From the NCBI RefSeq assembly GCF_022539665.2, contig NC_081335.1:4898001-4962000 (forward strand): 64,000 nucleotides of DNA. The letters are read 5' to 3'. The stretch's first letter is position 1, and each line of letters starts with the position of its first letter. Shown here piece after piece: positions 38,956-50,948 of the stretch. The notes beneath the pieces were generated by a model that was not told the origin of the DNA, ran no database searches, and was given only the letters and a program-made list of their open reading frames with translations. Source of the DNA: Daphnia carinata (Eukaryota > Arthropoda > Branchiopoda > Diplostraca > Daphniidae). The translations under genes and the position numbers were made by a program.

Positions 38956-39154
38956 GATGGATTGAAAAAACCATTTGGGGATGTTGCTCGTCAATCTCTT
39001 TGTGAGAGCGTTTACCCAATGGCCTTATAAGTTGAAATCTTGAATCACCAACCAAATATGTAGATTCAATATAGGCTTTTCGTTCCCTTTTTCTATGGCA
39101 GCGTAATAAATTCACCATCGATTCTCCATATTTTAAATATTTAGTCATTTCCAT
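38939..39154 (-). other. convergent short ORF overlapping the end of the cluster
   Basis: A 71-codon frame opens with ATG at 39154 and ends at 38939, overlapping the last 17 bases of the plus-strand ORF. The composition is basic and protein-like (ESTYLVGDSRFQLIRPLG). It may be part of the same element in opposite orientation, or chance. Confidence 0.25.
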
Positions 39155-41615
39155 AATTTAATCAATTGTTCTTTTACCCTGGTTCGTTCACTATTGTATC
39201 ACATCAGCTAGGGCCCTGTGGCAACGGGATCGGGGACACCGCACTTGTCAAATGCTTCGAGCACGCACACGTACATACAGACATAGAGTTTGACTCACGA
39301 CGGGAGTTCTATTTTTGAACTGAAGTAATCCATAAGTTTCTACAAGCATTTATTGTCAAACGGGAAATTTTGAAGGTGTCCTTTGGCTAATGTTAGAGAC
39401 ATTCCGATGTGCGTCTTATATGGTGATCAGGGCCTTGTGACCCAAAGCGATGAGTTTGAATTCACACAAGCCTAGCAAATGTAAACTGAATTTCTCAAGG
39501 CCCAATCAGCCTCCTGAAATTTCAAGCCTCATAACGGCTATCCGCCACGAATCTTTAGTCGCACATCATTGATTTACAGTTATCGAAGAATTTTCATTAG
39601 ATAAACCTTTACGTAATTGTCAATTTCTTTCCAAGCCTACTATTGCAAAAGGATAACCAAAACAAATGTTATAAACCATACGAAATGGTAAGATCACACA
39701 GAGAGGGAGACCTACGTCCACGAAAATAACTTATAACTTTTTGCACGTATACAATGCGAAGTTCTTAACTTACCCTTACCTTTCGTCCGTGTCAACTTGT
39801 TTTCTTTCCATTTTCTCTACGCTGTTCATACTGATGTTTTATTGAGTGTGCAAGCTGACGTTGTTGCTTTGTTCCAACTTATTGCCACCGGAATGGAAGG
39901 CTTTGTTATATGGAGAAAATGCATGGGACAACTGAATTATTACGTAGAACATGACCATCCTTTCAATGAAAAAAATTATCCTTTTATGATCTAGAAGCTA
40001 AAAGCATTGTATATTTAGCAGGTAGCAAACTAACTTTTTAAAAATCTAACTAACAAGGTCAATTCACAGGTTTTCTTATGAAGAGTAATCTGTCCCTTTT
40101 ACTTTATCCTCTCTGATTTTTTCCACGTTTGAAAGTAAAGCTAGTGCAGTAAACGAGAAAAACAGCAATAGCATGCACCGAATATCCTAGTTGTGGAACT
40201 TAAACATTGGAAAGGAAGCATACCTAGCGTTGTGTGTTTTGCGGGAAAGCTTTTTCTGAGAACCGAGTGGTGTGCGTGCATGTACGTGGAAAACTTTTAA
40301 CGAAGGAACTCTACGTTATTCCCTTGTCTTGTTAAAACCGAGCCGCCTTAGCTGATTGACGTTACAGGTAAGATTTCACCCGTCGGTTGAGTTTGACACG
40401 ATTCTATCACCATTTACAACCCGGGTTTCTGAAAACTAGTTCTCACAAATAATTATCACGTATACTACCCTGACTTCCATTTTTTCACGTAACTAGTTCA
40501 GTTGATAACTAGTTTTCCCATCCAGGCCTACGCATGTTAGAGCTTGAAAACTCGGTTCATATACGGATGTCAATTAATCCTGCTCAATAATAAGTTGTGA
40601 GCTCGCAACGTCAACCTACTCTTAACGCTTGATACGATAACAATAATATATGATAAATACAAAAGGATATAATGAGAACGATAAAATTTTGCCCGTCGTG
40701 GAAGACGTAACAAGAGTAACTAAGTTGGACGCAAGTGAAGAAGGAAATCTAATTCGCCCACGTGAAGCGAATAGATTTCTCTGAGTGCCGCTCCTCTTTA
40801 CGACATCATGTCATTACTCAATGCATTGCAAGGAAAAATAAACACGTAAGACATAAGTGTGTTGTTGTGGTTGAATAAACGCAATAAATTCACTTGAAAA
40901 CGCGTGTTCTAAATCGCGTAACTCATTGTTGTATCTTTACATTGATGTTATGCAATACAAGAAGAAAATCTTACAAAACTATGGCTGCTATATGAATTGT
41001 CGATGATCACATTGTATATTTGGATACCCTACCAACTGATCCTGGTGATCGGAACTGAAATATTGAATTAAATATAAGTTTAGAAACGAATAATTAGTAC
41101 AATCTTCTAGAAACAACCTAGAACTATGAATTTCTGATAGGCACGATGTGCGCTGTCGCAACGCTGCAAATTTTTTTTCTAACAGTTTTCGTAAGAAAAC
41201 AATTAGGTCTCCCTTTATGCGGCTTTGCAAAACCAGTAGGTTTTTCATTGATGCTATGTATAGCGAAGCGTTAAGCTATAAGTTCACGATCACTGTATCC
41301 AGTAACCGAAAACAGGTTTCGTGAGAATAGGATAAACGATTTCGATCGGAGTTGCGAATACAGCCTTGCACAAGTGAAAGCTTGAAGTGTTGAATAATTG
41401 ATACTACCAAGATGAAATTCTACCCTATTTCTTCTCTATCCCCTTCCATAGTACGTCAATATAAACTGAGATCGTTCGTGAGAACCAAGGGAATGTATAT
41501 CGATCGTATACAACAATAACAAAGTATCCTTTTTGATAACGAAAAGATCACGGATGGGAAATAAACGCAATAAGCTGACATTCTGCCGATAAACACGTCA
41601 GATTTTCTTGTTTTC
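39155..41615. other. gene-free stretch downstream of PMS1
   Basis: AT-rich sequence with only short chance frames. A small inverted pair, gaaaactagt near 40431 and actagttttc near 40508, was noted. The right end should include the PMS1 3' untranslated region. Nothing else recognised. Confidence 0.55.
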
Positions 41616-44600
41616 TTATACAGGTTGAGCATTTATAGGATAATTCCAGATGACGGGTTCTCCATGTAAACAGACATTTTCAGGCTCCATCGATAGCCAT
41701 TGCTCAAGCAATTCGCGTACCTCACCTTCGTCCGGTTCGGTACATCTCTCGACCGCAAGCCGTGCAGCTTCAAACTAAAACGAAATAAAATCAAAGAAAA
41801 TTTTTCCAAAAGAATCTAATATATAAATTTAATATTGGTATACTTTTAGGTTTACGAGCGTCTGCTCCGGGCGACAGCTTTCGACTGTACTGCCATTTTT
41901 CACCACTTGACGAAGAAGGGATTTTACGTCATTCAGTTCAAATCTTTTTACATTTGACGGAACTTGGTATACAATTAAGTTGGTATCTTCAGATTCTACG
42001 ATCAAAGTTTATAAGTGGAAATAATTAAGACGCCAGAGATAGTTATAGTGGAGCTGCTTGTCAACTATACCAACGACCAGTCGAATCCCGACGCCGTTGG
42101 CAACAAGGCGAACATCTGTGATCGTCCGAGTTGTGGCATTTTCCCACTCGCTTTGCAGACACAATAGTTTTCTCCAGCCCTCTAGATCTCCAAAAATTCT
42201 ATGAAGGGCAACCAATTAAGAGAAATTGAAATTGTAATATTTAACACATTTAACACATGCCTCTTGTCGATTAATATTGGATTGGCGAGTTGCTTCGATG
42301 GTACAATATGTCCACTGGCGAGCCGAGAGTACAATATCATCTCGTAGAGTCGAGTGAAGTTAACAGCCATAACCATGTGCCCATTAGAGCAAAGCCATCC
42401 AAAATTTTCAAGCTTTCCCATACAGAACCATTGACATTTTGGTATCTGTTGGAACGCTTTGAGCGATCTATTCAAAATGCTCAGCGAAAAGTCCACACTA
42501 ATGGATGTCCGTTTAGCAGGTGGGGCAGTTTCGACTACATGCCTAGTCGGGGTTGTGTCAACGCGAGCAACTGGTGTTTGTCCGAGCAGAAAGCGATCCA
42601 AAGAGGTATTACTCATCGTCGATGCCTTGGTCGTCCGGAGCTTGTTTCTAGAACAACGGATCAACTTTAGAAGCCAAAAGATGAAATAAAGTTTGGATTG
42701 AAGTACATACGCGTTGTATCGTTGCTTGTTTGTTTCAGCTTTCCTTTCGTATTTCTCACGACTACTTTTATCAAGGTTTTTCCAGCTATGACTCAAATGC
42801 TGTGACAATTCCGTAAAGCTCATCAGTGGGTCCTGGGAAAGCACTAGTAAGTAATGTAAAAATAAAATAAAAGGAACAATAAAAAATTATTAAATAAATT
42901 TCCAAAACGAGGGAACAGGGAAACCGATAATCTTAAATGGCTACATACATTCGCTTCTCATATCTTTGCAATATTCGCCGAACGGATCTGGTGGGATTTT
43001 GCGCACGCTTCCATTCACAGTTTCCAAAAGAGTGGGTGGCGAGCCGACAATTCTTGATGCCTCCAAAGTCTCTATTAGCTTCGGTTTTTTTGCTACATTG
43101 CCAGCAATAGAAGGGTCTGGAAGGCGCTTGTCCAAATGCGGTTGCCCCCTCAAAACTTGTATTGCCTATTCGATAAATAGATGCACATTAGATGGTGCAC
43201 GCTTTGATTTGTGTATCTTTACGCTAAACTTACGTGAACAGTACGTCCTTCAGAATCTTTTGCCAATCCCCTACTCCATTGGTCAGAGCCAATTGCTATA
43301 ATTTCCGACTGATTAGAAGATGTGCTCTTCTCGACGTTTACTTCCTCAACTTCGATCTGAAATGGTTCCTTAAATCCGTGAAACAGGCAGTCGTCCTCCG
43401 GAAAATCATTGACTGAAGAATCAATGCGAGTAGATTCAAATTGGTTAATTCCAAGCTGTGAATTTGAAGAGGTTTCAAACTGGGTGGGAAGGGGAGTATG
43501 AAAATCACTTTTGTTTTGATCTTCAATTATGGTTTCTTCTACTACTGACACATCTGGCATCTTATTCGAATTGACTAACAGAGAGCTATCTTTATACATT
43601 TCTGATGGCGAACTAATTTCCGGTAGGTTTTCCATCGTGGATGCTCCTAAAAAATTCTCAACTCGGTTTTTAATCAACTCCAGCACATCCCCCTATAATA
43701 CAAAACCCGTGGTCTAACAAATATCATAATATGATATCATCTTTGTAAACAAATCTTAACGAGGCATTACCTGTCGTTTCATCAGCACTTTGGTTTTGTT
43801 AGGTTCGACGTTGACATCGACTTCGTCACCAGGAAAGTGAAGTGAAACGATGAAAATAGGATAAAGCGTAGACTTCTGATTGTCATCCCGATTGAACGCA
43901 TAGAGCTCCTTCATCAACTGCATAAAAATGATATTGCATACTGATTAGAAATGTGGACACATAACGTTATACGTCACCTTTTCAATTTCCTTTGAAACTA
44001 CAGGACGTTTGTTGATGAAGACGAAAGCACGATCAGGTCGATTTCGAAAGCAAATGTCTAGAAGAGCATTTCTTTTGGGCGCCATTAAAAACACCTGAAT
44101 TTGTAACAAAAACCAACAATTAGCAGACGGTATATAATTGATAATAAGATCCACATTGTATACTGCATCATCTTCACTGAAAAATTCCATGTGTGAGCAG
44201 ATTTCGTGGCCCAGAGTTTGTCTGACGTTTGCTTTGAAATCGATAGCTCGATTTTTTTGCCAAATTAGGCTATGATCGTGGTGAAAGCTAAGGTGAACTT
44301 CAGGATGAATCAGCCCGTAACTAAGAAGAAGTTCCTCAACTTTTATCAGTTCTTCTCTTTTCCTCTTCGGAGTTTGATAGTACTGCTTCCGTACAGGGAC
44401 ATTCCAAAAAAGTGAAGTAATGGCAACCAACGTGCCTTGACTCAAGTGGGATGGTTTTTCATTTATCACTTCTCCGTTGTTATCCATGACATGGGTAGTG
44501 GCTACAGGGTCTTCGGCAGTTTTAGTCGTAACCGACAATTTTGCTACTGCACAAATGGCAGCTAATGCTTCTCCTCTAAACCCATAAGTTGCCAGAGCCT

Positions 44601-44941
44601 CCAAATCTTGATGCTGACTGATTTTTGATGTGTAGTGAGGTAAAGCCATTTTAAAAACATTTTCTTTGCTGATTCCAGATCCATTATCTATTACTTCAAT
44701 CTTACTTAAACCACTATTTTCCTAAAGATAATATGATTATTAAATAATGCACAGCATTTCTATATGAAATCTTATTAATCTTATTTATCACCAGTTTCAC
44801 TCTAATAACAGTAGAGTCAGCATCCAGAGCATTTTCAACCAACTCTTTCACAATGTTACAGACAGACGTGGCTATTTGTGTTGCAGTTATCAGCTTTACA
44901 GTGCTGGATGGAAGTTCTGAAATGATTTTCTTTTCAACCAT
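41616..44941 (-). CDS. PMS1: PMS1-type MutL homologue with HMG box (DNA mismatch repair)
   Basis: Nuclear MutL-family ATPase; PMS1 pairs with MLH1 in other animals. Eleven exons: 44941-44792, 44721-44164, 44094-43978, 43917-43771, 43692-43234, 43165-42949, 42843-42711, 42647-42261, 42198-42071, 41995-41844, 41774-41616 (868 aa; human PMS1 is 932). The GHKL ATPase motifs are KELVENALDA (32-41), DNGSGI (62-67) and TYGFRGEAL (95-103), followed by the MutL C-half with NVEPNKTKV. The feature that separates PMS1 from MLH1, MLH3 and PMS2 is an internal HMG box at about 550-594 (HSWKNLDKSSREKYERKA). The C-terminal segment with CRPEQTLVNL and LHGEPVIWN matches PMS1. No DQHA(X)2E(X)4E endonuclease motif is seen, as expected for PMS1. 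The exon 8/9 junction needs a GC donor to stay in frame. Confidence 0.94.
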
Positions 44942-45673
44942 TATTAGGAGCTTGTAGTGGGAATAATTATACCCACTTTTAACCTAAACCATCCAATAAA
45001 ATAGATTATGAGTTTTCGGATCAGATGTAATACACAAACAACAAATGAGTCATTGGATTTATGCTTTCTCGCAGGCTTATTTTCCTTGCACATTTTGCTT
45101 ACTCTAAAGTTCAACATCGATCTACAGCTTGCAGGTAATTAAAACAAGGGAAATCCTGTCATAAATTATGTTGATACATTATAATGTCTAGATTACTTCA
45201 ACTTCTTTTTTATTCGTTTCTAATATCACATTTCAGATACTTTATGCTTAACTTCGTCAACTAGTTTTACAGTGTGAGACAGTTATCCAACAAGTAGTGA
45301 GATATACCTAAATTTCCCACGCGAAGCCTGAAAGAAAAACCCTGAAATTGACTTTATGAAATTGTTTTGGATCGTATTTGGAACATACACAGCAAGTCGA
45401 ACACTGGCGCCATATTTGCATCTGCTCTGTTGCCTTTTGCGAAAATGCCTATACCCACGTTTTTGAAGTGATTATTAGGACAGCTTTAATGCTTCGGCAG
45501 TAACCAGGATCGTTTGTCGTGGTGACGAGTATCTCATACGCAAAATTCTCATTTCAGTTGACGGGATCAGGTATTCTGAATTTATAGACAAGGTATTGTG
45601 GTGAATCTTAATTTATTCTTCGGTAAATTTTTTTTTGCTGTACTGATTAAATGTTTGGTTAGATAATCAGAAC
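44942..45673. promoter_or_regulatory. shared divergent promoter region between PMS1 and the SR-cyclophilin gene
   Basis: The two start codons lie 732 bases apart on opposite strands, so this interval must hold both promoters and 5' untranslated regions. No clear TATA box or other motif was decisive. Bidirectional promoter use is inferred from the arrangement only. Confidence 0.5.
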
Positions 45674-48600
45674 ATGACGGAAATGAAGAGTCACAGACCA
45701 CGATGTTTCTTTGACATCGAGATTGGCGGTATTTCTGCCGGCCGGATTATCATGGAACTATTTAATGACATCGCCCCAATCACATGTGAAAATTTTAGAT
45801 CCCTTTGCACTGGGGAAAAGGGTATAGGGAAGGTTTGTGTGTTTGTTAAAGATTTAATTGCATCTCTCAGCTAAATTGCTTGATATTACCCAAGACAACA
45901 GGGAAACCTCTACATTACAAGGGGATCATATTTCATCGAGTAGTCAAAGATTTTATGATCCAGTCAGGAGATTTTTCAAATGGAAATGGAACTGGAGGAG
46001 AATCCATTTTTGGAGGAACTTTTGAAGGTCAGCTTTGTGCTAATGTTGTTATCCAAACTCCTGTGTTCATTATTTGTTAATCTTTAGATGAGGCCTTCAC
46101 AAAGAAACATGAGCAGCCATTCCTGTTGTCAATGGCAAATAGAGGGAAGGATACAAATGGCTCCCAGTTTTTCATGTAAGACATTTCCCTCACATAAAGA
46201 TTCTTAGTTACTTACCAACCATATAATAGCTGAGAAGTTTTGATGAACTGTGCCCTATCATTAGTTGCAAATCCGTTCATGTGTGTAAGATCATTAAGGA
46301 GAAAATTGGTTACAGTGAAAAGGGAGTTCTTTTCAAGATGATGATGATGATGATCCAGTACAATCTTACCCTCCCCTTCATCCACGGGCACTGTATTTTT
46401 CTTTGAATTTTTGTGTCATTGGCAGAACTACTCAGCCCTCACCTCATTTGGACAAGTAAGACCATAGCTTTGCTAGCATAGCATCAGATTTCTACAGTGT
46501 ATTATTTCTTTTTCTCTCATAGTATTCACGTCGTGTTTGGTCATGTAATCTCTGGCCAGGCGGTTGTGAAGCAAATTGAAGGTCTCCCTGTGGACAGAAG
46601 GAGTCGGCCTCTGCAAGATGCCAAAGTCGTTAATTGTGGAGAACTTGTCCCCAAAGCTAAATTAAAAGGTACTTGAATATAAACACTATATTTTGGTTTT
46701 GGGTGAATAACTTAATATATTTTGTAGAAGATAAAAAGAAGCGCAAGGTTTCGATTTCCAGCGAAAGCAGCAGCAGCAGCAGTAGCAGTGAATCTGATAG
46801 CTCCATAGAAGAAGGTGAGGTGAAAAAAGACAAAAAAACGAAGAAAAATAAAAATAAAACATCGAAAAAGGATAAGAAGAAAACCAGGTTTGTCCCATTT
46901 TCTTTTTTTTTTTTGTTTTTGTTTTTTGTTTTGTTTTTTTTTTTATTGTTATGTTGTTCCCGAACGAACAGATCGACCAGCGGGGATGGAGAGAAATCCG
47001 ATATAGAAGCTGAAGGGTTTCCTCATCCACTAGTGACACTTTCAAAAATCAACCCTGAAGAAATCCCCGAGATTCCGTCAAATCGATATTTGTATCGTGG
47101 TGATAAAAAGAACGATGATGCAGATTCGAAGACAAAGGGCAATAATGATAAAGATGACCGAGCAAAAGAGAAACGACGTGCTCAAATTCGTGGGCGAACC
47201 AAAAGTGGTAGAAAAGTTAAAGGGCGAGGATTGTTGGTAAAGGATGAACAATTCCGTGTTAAAAGTTGGTCTTCATAATAACTTCTAAATTTCGTTGTAT
47301 GGTAGCGCTATCGAACACCCTCCCGCAGTCCATCCAGGAGCCCAACACCTCCTCATTGGCGCTACGAGCAAAGGAAAACCATATCCATGAAGGAATTTGA
47401 GGTAAAGTCCTAAACAAAATTAGAGGTATGCAAAAAGATAATCACGTGCATTATACTATTGCTTCTGTTCCAGCACCGTGAAAAAGAACGGAAGAAACGC
47501 GATGATGAACTGAAAAAGCGCGAGGAAGAACGGAAGAAACGCCATGCTGAAAGAGAGCAAGCAGAAAGACAAAAGATTCTCCAGAAAGAGTTGGAAGAAA
47601 TGGAGCAGCAGTTAAATATGAAAACGTAAGATAGGGATTTCTGTTCTGTTGACCAACAAATGAAGAGCTTAAAAAAAAAACTTCTTTTTTTTTCTTCTTG
47701 TTGATCAGGCCTTTGGAAAACAAGGAAAGCAATAGCGGCATATCTCATTCAAAAAATGAAGAGAACAAAACCGAAGAAAACTCCTCCATCGCCAAACCTG
47801 ATAAAGATGGTACTGGAGCTGTTGATTTTGATTTGGCGTTGGATTACGAAGAAATGGATGCACCACATTCTGAAAATGAAGGAGAAATTAAAGAAGATGT
47901 AGCGAATGCTAAAAGTGAACAACCTCCGCAAGCCAAGCCCAAAGATAACGGTGCCGAATCGTCTGATGAGAGTTCAGGTGAAGGTAATGAAAATTTCGAT
48001 GTACTGCTCAACCATTGGTGTTGCGTTCTTATTTTAGTCTAAACTAAATTTGACAATTCAATTCGGCAAGGGCTAGGATCAGACACATTGGAAAAGTTGC
48101 GTGGGAGGAGTCGCTCGGAGTTGCCCAGTCCTGAAAGTGAGGACATATCGCGGAGGCGAGACTCTCGAAAAGGACAGCAGTTGCCCGTCACAGGTCTGAG
48201 TAGTTTAGCTAAGACATACGCTGATGAAGAAGCCGTAGGAGCAGTAGAAAACAGTAGACAGCCAGCCAGTCAGACCACTAAGGTTGAAGAGAAAATTGCA
48301 GCGGAGATTGTTTTGGCACCTCAGACGAAAGACAATAGTCATCACGCCAAGGGGGGCGTGGCCAAGGAAGCGGTAGAAAAGGAGAAAGACGGCGGCAACC
48401 ATTCCAGCAAGGATAAACAGACGGTAAATAGCACTTCGTTTGCCTCAGTTGTTTATCTTGTTTTGCTGCACAAACCGAAACGAACTGAAAATTTAGATCA
48501 GAAATATGTAATATTATTTTTTTTTTTTGTATTATGCTTTTTTAGGAACGCCGTAGGAGTCGTTCTCGTGATAGGCGTGATTCACGCGAACGCGACAGGC

Positions 48601-48722
48601 ATCATCGTGATTCAGATAGACGTCGGAACGACAGACGCAGATCGAGATCACGCGAAAGATCCCGTAGAGATCATAACAGGAGAAGTCGTTCACGGTCCCA
48701 TGAGCGGTCGAGAAGACGCTAA
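45674..48722 (+). CDS. PPIG: SR-cyclophilin, peptidyl-prolyl cis-trans isomerase G type (Moca-cyp-like)
   Basis: Nuclear cyclophilin joined to an RS-rich tail, a class linked to splicing factors and RNA polymerase II. Twelve exons: 45674-45832, 45895-46027, 46088-46175, 46426-46455, 46523-46668, 46728-46887, 46972-47236, 47306-47401, 47474-47625, 47709-47983, 48077-48423, 48546-48722 (675 aa). Residues ~9-175 are the cyclophilin fold with [22 protein letters not shown] and [15 protein letters not shown]-specific features follow: a poly-Ser acidic block, [24 protein letters not shown] and TPPHW. Next come a charged coiled-coil stretch ([18 protein letters not shown]) and a final RS/RD domain. 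Human PPIG has a much longer tail. Exon 4 is only 30 bases. The gene ends 166 bases from the convergent SDHAF3 gene. Confidence 0.95.
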
Positions 48723-48888
48723 TACCGATGGATATGATAAATTTTACCGTCGCAAACTTTGAAGTCACTTGACCCTGAAGTGAAATAATACACTGATGAA
48801 CAAGGATCTTTCTTTACTTTGTTTAATAGATTTACACTAGAAGAAATAGACATATAGACATACATACATGAGTTATTACATTTTTGTG

Positions 48889-49447
48889 CTACAATTTTGT
48901 AGGTATATCACTATCTGATTCTAGTTTGGGTTTTGTTGCTTCCTGCATGAGCTCATGCAATTGATAAACCTGGTCATCTTTGAACAATTCTAGTTCTTCT
49001 TGTGTGAGGTGTCTCCCTAAGATGGGTGATTTCTTTTTCAATTGGCTCACACTTAGCTGCTTAGATAAAGTGACAGCATAATCCTGTTTCATTCAGGTAT
49101 TAAGAGGAAATTGTGAATATTATTTTTATTTAGTTTTTTTACATTACCACCCATCCAGTCATAAATGGATTTATCTCATGTGGCAGGCATTTTTTATGAC
49201 GCTTGAATTCATCTTTGACATACTAGAATAAAAAAATAAGGTAAAACGGGTTAGTTAAATTATGACCCATGTTGGGACAAATTATAGCAGGTTTAATATC
49301 TATACAACCGAAAAGGATAACATATTCCACCTGATCTCCGATCGCTTTGATCTCCAATGGAAGACCTCGATGGATTCGCAGTATAGTTTTGTACAACAAG
49401 CGAACTCGTTGAACATGAGTGAAAGATGTGGATGTTGTAGTGGCCAT
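48889..49447 (-). CDS. SDHAF3: succinate dehydrogenase assembly factor 3 (ACN9/LYR family)
   Basis: Mitochondrial matrix factor that helps mature the iron-sulfur subunit of succinate dehydrogenase (complex II). Exons 49447-49331, 49222-49148 and 49083-48889 give 128 aa, close to the family norm. The ATG at 49447 is the first in frame. The LYR-type motif reads LLYKTILRIHRGLP, with LYK instead of LYR. The family hallmark GDQYVKDEFKRHK spans the first splice junction and fixes the exon join. The C-terminal half is charged. It is convergent with the SR-cyclophilin gene. Confidence 0.94.
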
Positions 49448-49710
49448 TGGCAAACTATGTTATGTGTTTCAGAGTGAACAAACGAGAAACAGTTATTGAA
49501 ATAAAATGGTGATTTTTTATTTTTGTCGTCTGCTTTATTTACACACAGGGATGCCGGTTATAAGAAATAAGTTGACAACAACCAGCAAAGCGACAGGCCA
49601 ATACCAGTTACTTAGGAAACTTGGGATTTATTCAGTCATAGATTTCCATATAGTTCGCCAAGAGTGGTTTGACGAATACACAGCACATTTTGCAGTTTGG
49701 TTTCTATCCT

Positions 49711-49893
49711 GAAGGAAGAGGAAAGGGTGGTATTTCAAAGTAATACAGCAAATTCCCGGGTAGATAAAACTACACGGGTGCGTGTGACTACTGGATGTCC
49801 GAGCATCCCAATTCAGGAGAGTCATTCCCAAAACTCACCTGGATGCTAACCGGGCAGTCACACACGGCGACTCTACTTTATTACTCGTGACTA
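49711..49893. repeat. copy A of a ~190-base repeat (diverged)
   Basis: Aligns with copies B and C over its length, sharing blocks such as aaattccc, ctacacgggtgc, gggcagtcac and tttattactcgtgact, but with many substitutions and a deletion in the middle. It shares the extra left flank ggaagagg with copy C, so the unit probably begins there. Confidence 0.8.
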
Positions 49894-50313
49894 GCAACTT
49901 TGGGCCCGTCCAGGTCCGGGGGATAGGTGTGCTAGCGCATTTTCTTGTGGCTACTTGTCAAAAAGGCGAAAGGTACTGGCGCGACACAAGTGAAATGTGT
50001 TTTTTTTTAAATTCAGCTATGCATCAATATATTTCGGTTCAGAGCTGTCTAATGGGATAATCCGGCTCGAGGGCTAATGCGATAAATGGTTATTTTATAT
50101 TTCTCATCGCTTTATGTAATAATAAAAAACCATTTTCGCGGTTGAGCATGGTTGGGAACTTCCCCCTAGGCCATACCCGGGCTCCTTTTTGATCCGTAAA
50201 CTGAGGCGAAAGTTAGTTCCTCTTATTATGGCATGCCGTTAAATATTGTCTGATGGTAACTTTAAGAAAGAGCTTCTTTGAACACGATGTTTTGTGTAAA
50301 AACTATTTCGTCT

Positions 50314-50510
50314 AAGGGTGGAATTTCAATGTAGTAACGTAAATTCCCGTGCAGACAGAACTACACGGGTGCATGTAATTACCCGATGTCAGACCATCCC
50401 AGAGTCGAGGGTAGATGACAAAACATCGTTCCCATAACTCATATGGACGCTGACTGGGCAGTCACACACACGGCGATTTACTTTATTACGTATGACTTAA
50501 AAATCAAGCC
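50314..50510. repeat. copy B of a ~190-base repeat
   Basis: Nearly identical to copy C through aacgtaaattcccgtgcag, the middle section and ggacgctgactgggcagtc, then slightly diverged to the right end. It contains a 6-bp stem cccgtg...cacggg around a 12-base loop. No ORF and no recognised family. Confidence 0.85.
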
Positions 50511-50658
50511 CTGTGTTATCTTTGACATGTTGTTGTTGTCATATTTATGTGGCTGAGGTAAGATGAACTCGCTCAGTCAGAATCCTTTTATAACCGGTCT
50601 TAGTTAAGGATGGTATGATGACAATTTTGCACACTTGAAATTTCGATTTCCATCTTCT

Positions 50659-50865
50659 TGGAAGAGGCAGGGGTGGAAATTCAATGTAGTAACGTAAATT
50701 CCCGTGCAGACAGAACTACACGGGTGCATATAATTACCCGATGTCAGAACATCCCAGAGTCGAGGGTAGATGACAAAACATCGTTCCCATAACTCATATG
50801 GACGCTGACTGGGCAGTCACAAGCACGGCGCTTTACGTTACTACTCGTGACTTAAAAGTCAAGCC
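50659..50865. repeat. copy C of a ~190-base repeat
   Basis: Direct-orientation partner of copy B, differing at only about one base in ten to fifteen by eye. It ends 83 bases beyond the stop codon of the J-domain gene. No terminal inverted repeats or target duplications were evident, so the class is unknown. Confidence 0.85.
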
Positions 50866-50948
50866 AAAGGGTTTAAAAAAGTTGTTAAGTGTTTTTGTGT
50901 GCAAGATTAAGCTATACATCTGGTTGTTATCGGAGAGCTTGAAATCTG

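Larger units (their letters stand above)
49448..50948. other. interval between SDHAF3 and the J-domain gene carrying a triplicated repeat
   Basis: Contains the SDHAF3 promoter side, the 3' flank of the J-domain gene and three dispersed copies of a ~190-base repeat. No coding sequence is supported. Confidence 0.6.

Noticed and set aside
42290-42689. Long plus-strand frames opposite PMS1 exon 8
   Set aside because: Antisense shadows of the PMS1 coding exon, which has family similarity in its own frame.
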